From: Pseudomonadota bacterium
GTDB lineage: Bacteria; Pseudomonadota; Alphaproteobacteria; Rhizobiales; Beijerinckiaceae
Direction: 5' to 3'
Assembly: GCA_023423995.1 (NCBI GenBank)
Contig: JAFAEL010000034.1
Span: 1-48,292, forward strand
DNA: 48,292 nucleotides
Below are positions 41,715 to 48,292 of the stretch, piece by piece (the first letter of the stretch is position 1; each line of letters starts with the position of its first letter). A model generated the notes under the pieces. That model had not been told where the DNA came from and did not search any database. It saw nothing but the letters and a program-made list of their open reading frames with translations. Position numbers and translations under genes: made by a program.

Positions 41715-41718
41715 GCAA

Positions 41719-41750
41719 GCCCTTGTAGGGCAAGACCTTTCCCGCAGGTC
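41719..41750 (+). terminator. Two short stem-loops after tRNA-Pro
   Basis: GCCCT-TGT-AGGGC (41719-41731) and GACCT-TTCCCGC-AGGTC (41734-41750) follow the tRNA-Pro end directly. Either could form in the precursor and help end transcription. Both stems are only 5 bp and there is no T-tract. Confidence 0.3.
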
Positions 41751-41918
41751 TCTTCCGCACAGAAGAACGACGGCAACGATTTCGGGAATCAATTGCTCGT
41801 TGTCGGACCCGCGCGTGATCGTCGGCGAGGCGAGCGGGGAGGGATGCGGGACAGAGCGTACAGGGAGCGGGGCTGAACGCTGGAGGGCGAGAAGCGCCTC
41901 GGTGGCCGTTACGGGACG

Positions 41919-42434
41919 ATGAATGACTTCCGGACCGAGGCCTTCAGCGACCTGCAGGCCAACAATGTCCGAGGCGTGTTCGCGGAATGGATGGTCGCCC
42001 GGATCCTAGGGCTCACCCCAAACCCTCGCGGGAGCTGGGACGACTATAACCTGCAGCTGCCGGACGGCCGCACGATCGAGGTGAAGGCGAGCGCCTATCT
42101 CCAGGCCTGGCACACCGCCGGTTCGCCGTCGTCGGTGATCAGCTTCTCTGGCTTGAAGGGCAGGCGATGGCTTTGGGCGGAGAACCGTCCCGCTGCCGAC
42201 GTCACCTATAACGTCGACCTGTATGTGTCCTGCGTCCAGACCGATCGGCGGCGCGAGCCATGGGACGTCTTCGACCTGGCGCAATGAGACTTCTATGTCG
42301 TGCCCAAGGCGGCCCTAGGGACGCGCGGAACCAGCACCATCCGGCTCTCAGTGGTGCAGAGCCTCTCTCCGAAGCTGTCGGCTGAAGAGTTGCTCCAAGC
42401 GATCGCAGCGGGCGGGCTCATGCTCACACGCTGA
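41919..42434 (+). pseudogene. Hypothetical nuclease-like gene interrupted by in-frame TGA
   Basis: The frame from ATG 41919 gives 122 residues and then TGA at 42285-42287. The same frame continues for 48 more protein-like codons (DFYVVPKAALGTRGTSTIRL, LSAEELLQAIAAGGLMLTR) to a TGA at 42432-42434. The stop therefore looks like a Trp TGG changed to TGA in a gene of about 171 residues. The segment SWDDYNLQLPDGRTIEVKAS has the D-x(n)-E-x-K pattern of PD-(D/E)XK nuclease folds, with a helix before it (VRGVFAEWMVARILGL). The family is not known to me. The truncated form would lack the last helix and may be inactive. There is no sign of a selenocysteine element. Confidence 0.65.
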
Positions 42435-42532
42435 TCCTATGGGCCGTTCCGATCCTATGAGGGCAGCCGCCTGGCCCTGGTCACCGCTCCCTGGTAGCGC
42501 CAGGGTAGTTGCAAACGGGACGGGCGATCCAC

Positions 42533-42766
42533 TTGCGAGTAGAAGACATTCCCCTGAGGGCGGCGTCGCATCCTGAGGAGATTGGGGCAGTAATCGAGCT
42601 CACGATTGGCAGAGCGAAGTTCAGGGCTTCTGCGCGGGCAACTCCGGCGCGGCTGACTGCCGTTGCCTTTTTGATCGGCGCTGTGCTGATCCCGTCGGTT
42701 TGGCTGGCGAGCCGCGGAGCTCACCGAAGAGGCAGGCCGGAAGGACAGGTGCAGTCCGGTGTCTGA
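42533..42766 (+). CDS. Doubtful small membrane protein
   Basis: A frame starting TTG 42533 (or TTG 42509) encodes 77 residues: a polar acidic start (VEDIPLRAASHPEEIGAVIE), a short basic part and one hydrophobic helix (LTAVAFLIGAVLIPSVWLAS), then a basic tail. The composition is more protein-like than the surrounding shadow frames, but no clear ribosome binding site is seen. It lies between the broken gene and the polysaccharide locus. Function unknown; it may also be a remnant. Confidence 0.3.
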   Translation: MRVEDIPLRAASHPEEIGAVIELTIGRAKFRASARATPARLTAVAFLIGAVLIPSVWLASRGAHRRGRPEGQVQSGV

Positions 42767-42811
42767 ACTGGGACGGCGACCGCGGATGAACCCGCGCGGG
42801 CGACCGCACCG

Positions 42812-43933
42812 TCACCTCAATTGCACGACTTTCGACCCCTCAACTTCTCCACTGACCGTGGATGTCGACCGCGACCACGGCGTAGGACCCGTGCTCCCAT
42901 TCGTCCGCGAGAGGACTATCCCCCCGATTCTTACCGGGAGGGTACCAAGGGCGGTCAGGCAGCGCGTCAAGTCTGATCGCCGTGTCCTTCTCGCGCGCAC
43001 GACCACGATCGCAAGATCGGCCTTACGGCCCAGTATCAATGCGTCAGGGTAGAGGTTGGTGGGTGGAGCCTCGACCAGGATCGTGTCGTACCGCTTGCGA
43101 GCGTCCTCTAGTGATGTTTGGAATGCAGGTCCGAAAAGGCGTCGATCATATCGAACGGCACTCTTTTGGCCGTCGATCGGGTCGTCCCGTCCCGTATCCG
43201 GCAGAAGCAATCTGAGGCGTTCCGAGGCCAGGGAGGGATCGAGCGCCACTACGCTATCCTCTCCGCCGCGAGGCGCCGCGTTCACGACGAGCACCTTCTG
43301 TCCAAGTTCCGAGAGGCATTGGGCGAGCCCCGCCGTCAGGACCGATTTGCCTTCCTTGAAATTGGGAGAAGCGACAAGAACCAAGCGTGATTTGGGCGAT
43401 CCGACGAGATCCAGCTTAACCGCCAGTTCCCAAACCGATTGCGCGAACTGCTCTCTTTCCGAATGAGAGTCGCGATGACGCATCTCCGGTAGAGCTCCGA
43501 CGCAAGACTCTCCGGTTGCCTTCACGACGTCGGTGACGGTCCGCAGCTTGCGGTCACGCCGCTGGACAAGAACCGTGATGGCGCTGACGGCCGCGGCAAC
43601 GAGCGAGACCGCAAGACAGATGCCGAGGATCAGTGTTCGCTCGTCGCCGTGACTTGAGAGCAGGGATATATCGGAAGCTAGGCTTTCCGGCAGATCCGCA
43701 ACCCCACGCCCCGGAGCAAATAGTGCATCCACGATCACTTGCCTCCCAGTATCGATCATCAGGGTGAGCCGCTCGATCTCCCCGAAGACGAGCCACGGCA
43801 GGGGCACGGCGAGAAGCAGGCCGACGGGCAGGAATGCAATGAGCGCACGCGAGATCCGGATGGTTCGCAACATGGATTCGGCGCGGGTGGGCCCCCCGTA
43901 AGCGTCGAAAAGCCGTTCGTGCGCGGAACTCAT
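42812..43933 (-). CDS. Degenerate BY-kinase-like/Wzc-like ATPase of polysaccharide locus
   Basis: A 373-residue protein with two membrane helices (about 31-50 and 101-123) around a periplasmic part of only about 50 residues. A cytoplasmic P-loop domain like those of bacterial tyrosine kinases (CpsD/Wzc) follows. Walker A is ASPNFKEGKS (188-197), Walker A' is VLVVNAAP (214-221) where kinases have a conserved Asp (LIDAD), and Walker B is ILVEAPP (285-291) with Glu for Asp. There is no Tyr cluster at the C-terminus. It may regulate export without being a normal tyrosine kinase. AGGAGG lies 4-5 bp before ATG 43933. It is divergent from the Wzz-like gene. Confidence 0.8.
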   Translation of the reverse strand: MSSAHERLFDAYGGPTRAESMLRTIRISRALIAFLPVGLLLAVPLPWLVFGEIERLTLMIDTGRQVIVDALFAPGRGVADLPESLASDISLLSSHGDERTLILGICLAVSLVAAAVSAITVLVQRRDRKLRTVTDVVKATGESCVGALPEMRHRDSHSEREQFAQSVWELAVKLDLVGSPKSRLVLVASPNFKEGKSVLTAGLAQCLSELGQKVLVVNAAPRGGEDSVVALDPSLASERLRLLLPDTGRDDPIDGQKSAVRYDRRLFGPAFQTSLEDARKRYDTILVEAPPTNLYPDALILGRKADLAIVVVRARRTRRSDLTRCLTALGTLPVRIGGIVLSRTNGSTGPTPWSRSTSTVSGEVEGSKVVQLR

Positions 43934-44221
43934 TGGGCCTCCTGGATCTCACGCCGCCGGGGACCAAGGGACGGCATTCTGGATAGCGGCCACCCGCAAG
44001 GCTACAGGGCGCACTCTTTGCTATTCTGTCGATATAAAGAGGCTGGCCAGCTAGTCTGAGTCAACATTAGCGCCGGAGCCAAAGGGATTACCTATTGTGC
44101 AAATCCAGCGCGACTGACGAGCGTCGTTACAAGGATGCATTATTGATGCAAAACGGCGGGATCAACCTGTCCCAACCCCGCACAACCAGGGTGCTCCTGA
44201 GTCCCAAGAGGCTGGCCTGCA
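43934..44221. other. Divergent promoter region of the polysaccharide genes
   Basis: A 288-bp gap between the BY-kinase-like and Wzz-like genes, with no gene seen. The middle (about 44010-44160) is richer in A/T than the surroundings and contains GATATAAAG at 44031-44039, a possible -10 region. GATGCA occurs twice (44133-44138 and 44144-44149) as a short direct repeat. Promoter boxes could not be paired reliably. Confidence 0.4.
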
Positions 44222-45568
44222 ATGACGAGAATCGCAGAGCACGATGTTACCGCGAGCCTCATCGCCAAGGCTGTTCTCAACAGGAAGCTCCTCTTCGTCT
44301 CGGTCTTCCTCTGCCTCAGTACGTTGTCTGCGGCTGTCATTTACTCGCTTACGCCGCTCTATGAGTCCGTCACGCTCCTCATCGGGGGACAGCCCGAGCT
44401 GGAGCGAATGCCACATGACGGCCGCAGGGCCGCAGATTCTGGCATCTCGGTCGCAGCGATTGCGGAGAGCACAGATGTTATACAAGCAGCCATCCGGGCA
44501 GTTGGTCGCGAGCGACTTGCGCCGAGGGCTGAAGAGGGCTCGCCATCGCCGCTCAAGTCTCTTGTTGCTGCACTTCTCGGTGGAAGGCCGAGAGGCGCTC
44601 GGGGTGACACGATCGATGACCGCGTTCTTGCGCAGGTCGCCCGCACCGTCCGCGTCAAAAATGAGCTGAACTCCGATCTTGTCCGGGTGTCGTTCCGGCA
44701 CCCCGACCCAGGCGTCGCAGCCGACTTCACCAATGCGATCGCGCAGACGTTGCTCGACCGTCAGGCTGACGTGTTCGGCAAGCCAGGAGCCGCCGCATTC
44801 TTCGCGGAACGGAGCCGGCATTTCGCGAGCGAGGCCGCCCGTCTGTCTTCGGAGCTAGTGGCCTACTCCACCTCGACCGGCATCTATGGGATCGACGAAC
44901 AGCGCCAACTTCTGCTGCGTCGTCGGAGCGAGCTCGCAACTTCTCTGTCGCAGGTCCGTGCGTCGATCATCGACCGAACTGCGCAGAAGGTTGCGATCGG
45001 CCGACAGCTCCGCCGGCTGGCGCCGGTAGCGCGGTCGCCTTTCGTTTCAACCATCGTCGCCCATCTCGCGGACGATCCAGACGGAAAGCCGACCCCAAAC
45101 GCGCGGACGCCGGAGGAGTTGCAAACGGCGGACGCACCTTTGCTCATGGTCAAAATCTATCAGGATTCGATGGCGGCATTGTTCCGGCTCGATTCTGAGT
45201 TATCCGGTTCTGACAAGGTTCGTGAGCAATACATCGCCGAAATATCACAGCTGACGAACGAGCTCGATCGTCTTGCCTCCGGGGAGAAGACGTTCGACAA
45301 CCTGAAGCGACTGATCGCGGCCGCAGAGGCGAACGCAACGCTCTACGAGAAGCGTATGATCGAAGAGCAAATTAATTTCGACTCTCGCGCGTCAAAGATC
45401 CACTCTGTCAAGGTGATACAGCGTGCGAGCCGAGCGTTGAGCCCGGTGTTTCCAAATTACACGACATTGCTCGGTCTCATGGTCGCTGTAAGCTTCGTGG
45501 TTGCTTTCGTGCTGGCGGCATATTCGGGCTATCGCGAAGCCCTTATTCAGCATCGAATTGTCCATTGA
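44222..45568 (+). CDS. Wzz/GumC-type polysaccharide co-polymerase
   Basis: A 448-residue inner-membrane protein with helices near both ends (about 24-44 and 417-440) and a large periplasmic coiled-coil part between them. This is the layout of polysaccharide co-polymerases that set chain length and assist export. The Wzz domain spans about 15-110 (LTPLYESVTLLIGG, ISVAAIAESTDVIQAAI). The pre-helix motif ASRALSPVFPNYT carries the Pro-rich signature found before helix 2. It has no kinase domain of its own; the divergent BY-kinase-like protein may be its partner. The next gene follows directly. Confidence 0.88.
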   Translation: MTRIAEHDVTASLIAKAVLNRKLLFVSVFLCLSTLSAAVIYSLTPLYESVTLLIGGQPELERMPHDGRRAADSGISVAAIAESTDVIQAAIRAVGRERLAPRAEEGSPSPLKSLVAALLGGRPRGARGDTIDDRVLAQVARTVRVKNELNSDLVRVSFRHPDPGVAADFTNAIAQTLLDRQADVFGKPGAAAFFAERSRHFASEAARLSSELVAYSTSTGIYGIDEQRQLLLRRRSELATSLSQVRASIIDRTAQKVAIGRQLRRLAPVARSPFVSTIVAHLADDPDGKPTPNARTPEELQTADAPLLMVKIYQDSMAALFRLDSELSGSDKVREQYIAEISQLTNELDRLASGEKTFDNLKRLIAAAEANATLYEKRMIEEQINFDSRASKIHSVKVIQRASRALSPVFPNYTTLLGLMVAVSFVVAFVLAAYSGYREALIQHRIVH

Positions 45569-45594
45569 ACGCCTCGGTGCCTCCTGTGGACTTC

Positions 45595-46878
45595 ATGTCC
45601 GGGACACAAGGCCAACCGGCGCGCCGGAACCTGTTGTTTGGCCTCTCATGTCTATCGGCGGCCTCAGTCATTCCCGATTTGGCGAGAGCGGAAGATGGGG
45701 TGACGCGCATTGCTATTGCGGATCGGAACGCCGGAAGGCCGATTCCGCTGGACATGTTCGGCATGACCTTTTTGGGGATCGGGCAACGGCCGCCTTCCCG
45801 GACGCGCCACGTCTACCGGCGGATCTGGGACACTAACATGCAGGACCCCACCGACGAACGGCGCTATCTCACGACGTCCTGGGCCGACACGCATCACGGC
45901 AGGTCCGTCTTCCACTTTCCCGTGCTCGACGCAATCGTTTCCGAAGCCTCGCAGGGAGGGCGGCCCGTCGCATATTGTTTCGGGCATCGCCCCACCTGGG
46001 TGAGCGACGAGGCGTACCTCGACGAATGGGGAGAATTCGTCACGGCGCTCGTCCGACGCTACCGCGGCAGAATCACGGCCTATGGGCTCTGGAACGAGCC
46101 GAACAACCGGGGCTCGTCCCTCGAGCTGTCGGGCAGAACCCTGGCCGGCATGGCGGCCATTGCATACCCCATCATCAAAGCGAATGATCCGGGCGCGCTG
46201 GTGCTCTCGCCGGAGTACAACAACAATGGGGCGAAGGACTTCGACGAATTCTGTCAGTATGGCGGGAGCGCGCATTTCGATGCTTTAACCGTCCATCTCT
46301 ACTGTGACCCCGGGTACGGCGTGCCAGCGAGGCAAGGCGGGCTGTTCGAGATGATGGCGGCGTTCCGCAAAGTCGCGGAGCGCTATGGCAGCGCCGACCG
46401 GCCGATCTGGAATACCGAGTTTTCCGGCAGGATCGCAGCCGCGGCTTTCCCGGGTAGCCCAGCCGAAGGAGAGCGCGACTTCATCGGTCAGATGTATCCT
46501 TTGATGTGGTCCCTCGGCATCGAAAAGGGGTTCTGGTACGCCGAAGACAGCGACGTGACGGGGCTTCTCAGGACTACGCCGCTATCCCGGGAGAGCAACG
46601 TCGCGGGACTGGCCTGGGAGAGCATCCAGGACTGGCTCGTCGGGGCGACGCAAGCAGGGCCGCTCATGATCAAGCGAAATGCCGTCTTCCAGTTCGACAT
46701 CCAGCGACCGGGAGGATACCGGGGGCGCATAGCCTGGCACTACAAGGGCAGGTCTACTCTTTTGGTGCCCCGATCGCCGTTCCGGCAGATGAGGAGCCTC
46801 GAGGGAAAAGCGGGACCCCTGCCGCCGGATGGCCTCGTGCCACTCTCCAACTGTCCCGTCCTGATCGAAAGCACCTAA
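45595..46878 (+). CDS. Tat-exported glycoside hydrolase (clan A type)
   Basis: A protein of about 427 residues. The leader QPARRNLLFGLSCLSAASVI is Tat-like and is cut near LARAED. The body is a (beta/alpha)8 glycosidase of the GH39/GH5-like clan: acid/base Glu in YGLWNEPNNRG (E168), nucleophile Glu in IWNTEFSG (E275), and HLYCDPGYG between them. It may trim the locus's exopolysaccharide in the periplasm. ATG 45595 was preferred; TTG 45565 in the same frame overlaps the Wzz-like stop by 4 bp and would add 10 residues. No ribosome binding site is clear for either start. Confidence 0.85.
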   Translation: MSGTQGQPARRNLLFGLSCLSAASVIPDLARAEDGVTRIAIADRNAGRPIPLDMFGMTFLGIGQRPPSRTRHVYRRIWDTNMQDPTDERRYLTTSWADTHHGRSVFHFPVLDAIVSEASQGGRPVAYCFGHRPTWVSDEAYLDEWGEFVTALVRRYRGRITAYGLWNEPNNRGSSLELSGRTLAGMAAIAYPIIKANDPGALVLSPEYNNNGAKDFDEFCQYGGSAHFDALTVHLYCDPGYGVPARQGGLFEMMAAFRKVAERYGSADRPIWNTEFSGRIAAAAFPGSPAEGERDFIGQMYPLMWSLGIEKGFWYAEDSDVTGLLRTTPLSRESNVAGLAWESIQDWLVGATQAGPLMIKRNAVFQFDIQRPGGYRGRIAWHYKGRSTLLVPRSPFRQMRSLEGKAGPLPPDGLVPLSNCPVLIEST

Positions 46879-46935
46879 CCGCCGGGCACTGCCACGGAGA
46901 CAACCTGTCGGTTCGCGAGATGCTGGGGAAGGTCG

Positions 46936-48261
46936 ATGGCCGTCGCGTTGCGCTGGACGGAAGACATGAACCGGGAGGACGCCGAGCGCACCCTTCCGCG
47001 CGTCGACTTGTCGGCCAGCCCGCTGTTCCGGTGCTTTGGACTCATCGCGGTCCTCGTCTACGTCGACTGGTTCAATGTCCTGAGCGTCTCGACCCTGGAC
47101 CTCCAGTCGCAGCTTAAATACGTCTACTTCGCCGTGGTCGCGTCGGCATACGCGTACACCTTGCTGACCACGAGGCGGCTCAGATTCGGATTGGATGGGC
47201 CGACGATCTTGGCCTTGTTCAGCATCTGCTCGATCACGGCATTGGTCCTGCAAGCCGCTGGTCCCGAGAAAAACGATAGCTATGCCGCCGCCTTTCTTGC
47301 AACACTCGTGATCTCCACCGCTGGTCTTTACGACATCAACAAGTACGGCTTTTCCCGCGCTAAGCTGATCGACGTCACGGCACGGACGGTGCTTCTTATG
47401 TCGATGCTGTACGTCGCCGAGCTCGCATTCCGGATGTTCTCAGAGCTTGAATATTTTCAAAATGTTGAGAACATGGAGAACCACATCAAGTCTTTCATCC
47501 TCGTCGCGGGGGTGTGTCTGGCCGTTCTGCGGCGCAGCCAGAAGGGCCTCCTCATCGGCCTTGCCCTGCTCGCGCTGTCACAGGCGCTCAGGCCCTCATC
47601 CACGAGCCTGTTCACGCTTGCCTGCGTGCTGCCGATTGCCGTGCTGATCGCACGGGGGCGCCTCCGCATGGCAAAGCTCGCCGTCTACACAAGCCTGCTC
47701 GTGGCCCCAATCGTACCCGTCGCCTTGCACCTATCGCCAGACCTCAAAGAGATCGTCACCTCCGCGGAAGCCTGGGCGAAGGAGGATGTTCTGAGCGGAA
47801 CGTCGAACACCTTCTTCAGGTTGGCGATCCAGGATCTGGCCATCGATCGCCTGCAGGACACGTCACTGGCCTTCGGGGTAAGGTTCTCGGAATCGAACAG
47901 CGTACAGTTGAGCAACCAATTCGCGTGGTGGCTCGAGAAGTTCCGCGAAGGCCGGGCCGCCATTCACTCCGACTACGTCTCCATCCTGTTGCAATCGGGC
48001 ATTGTCGGTTATGTCCTCTTCACGGTCGCCCTGCTGTCGCTGTGCCGCTACATGTTCAAGGGGCTGGCGATGCGATCGGCTGACGAGACGGCGAGGTGCC
48101 TCCCTGCCTTCTCGATCTGCTGCATCGTGCTGATTGTCATCTATTGCTCAACAAACCCGTTCCTGCAGTATTGGGGCGTGTCCCACGTAGCGTGGCTCGG
48201 GGTCGCGATCGGCTATCTCGATGTCACCTGGAGCCTGCGGCGTCGGGCCATCCGCGCCTGA
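46936..48261 (+). CDS. Wzy/O-antigen-ligase-like membrane protein
   Basis: A 441-residue protein with about 11 membrane helices and one longer loop (about 262-345) before the last helices, the usual layout of Wzy polymerases and O-antigen ligases. The loop contains GVRFSESNS, and IHSDYVSILLQSGIVGYVLF corresponds to the conserved HNxYLxxLxxxGxxG motif of the Wzy_C family. It probably polymerises repeat units of the exopolysaccharide made here. GGGGAAGG lies just before ATG 46936; an ATG at 46966 is also possible. Confidence 0.85.
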   Translation: MAVALRWTEDMNREDAERTLPRVDLSASPLFRCFGLIAVLVYVDWFNVLSVSTLDLQSQLKYVYFAVVASAYAYTLLTTRRLRFGLDGPTILALFSICSITALVLQAAGPEKNDSYAAAFLATLVISTAGLYDINKYGFSRAKLIDVTARTVLLMSMLYVAELAFRMFSELEYFQNVENMENHIKSFILVAGVCLAVLRRSQKGLLIGLALLALSQALRPSSTSLFTLACVLPIAVLIARGRLRMAKLAVYTSLLVAPIVPVALHLSPDLKEIVTSAEAWAKEDVLSGTSNTFFRLAIQDLAIDRLQDTSLAFGVRFSESNSVQLSNQFAWWLEKFREGRAAIHSDYVSILLQSGIVGYVLFTVALLSLCRYMFKGLAMRSADETARCLPAFSICCIVLIVIYCSTNPFLQYWGVSHVAWLGVAIGYLDVTWSLRRRAIRA

Positions 48262-48292
48262 AGGGGGGTGCGGCAACGCAGCGGTGCTGCCC

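Noticed and set aside
42285..42287. TGA as a selenocysteine or programmed read-through codon
   Set aside because: No stem-loop of SECIS type is seen after it, and the family context suggests Trp at this place. A nonsense mutation is simpler.
42433..42461. Repeated GATCCTATG near the end of the broken gene
   Set aside because: Two 9-bp copies about 20 bp apart are too short and too few to be called an attachment site or a repeat element.

Overview
The window is GC-rich, with codon use dominated by G/C in third positions. Gene content is typical of an alphaproteobacterium, most probably of the order Hyphomicrobiales and perhaps Methylobacteriaceae (Methylobacterium/Microvirga type). That placement is inferred from gene families and base composition only; there is no rRNA here to confirm it.

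Left part (1-9413, minus strand): a tightly overlapping chemosensory operon. In transcription order it encodes a soluble receptor with two signalling tips, a triple-CheW protein, CheB, a HEAT-repeat protein, CheR, a CheY-like regulator, CheA, a small STAS protein, a second receiver protein and a CheC-like protein that runs off the left edge. No flagellar gene is visible. The all-soluble receptor, multi-CheW adaptor and STAS/HEAT accessories suggest a cytoplasmic array, possibly with an output other than classical swimming. A divergent membrane diguanylate cyclase follows, then a tiny membrane protein and a CBS-BON protein.

11.8-20.1 kb: an orphan branched-chain-amino-acid-type ABC binding protein, then a GcvA-like LysR regulator divergent from a five-gene catabolic operon. 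The operon encodes an acyl-CoA dehydrogenase, an NDP-forming acyl-CoA synthetase, a small SCP2-like protein, an alpha/beta hydrolase and an aldehyde dehydrogenase. A perfect inverted repeat covers the regulator's start codon. A secreted cupin and a small secreted protein follow.

21.2-29.6 kb (minus strand): an RND efflux adaptor and pump, followed after 22 bp by an Mrp-type cation/proton antiporter module in the order E-F-G-(A'B fusion)-C-D. It has no large MrpA subunit. 30-37.4 kb: a basic amino acid/polyamine APC transporter, a PAS-containing HisKA_3 sensor kinase with two paralogous NarL-type regulators, and a membrane-anchored alpha/beta hydrolase. 37.5-40.9 kb: a probable 56-residue protein and a complete TRAP transporter (dctP, dctQ, dctM).

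41.4-42.8 kb: divergent tRNA-Gln(TTG) and tRNA-Pro(CGG), a gene broken by an in-frame TGA, and a doubtful small membrane ORF. 42.8 kb to the right edge: part of an exopolysaccharide locus. It holds a degenerate BY-kinase-like protein divergent from a Wzz/GumC-type co-polymerase, a Tat-exported glycoside hydrolase and a Wzy-like polymerase. The locus probably continues beyond the window.
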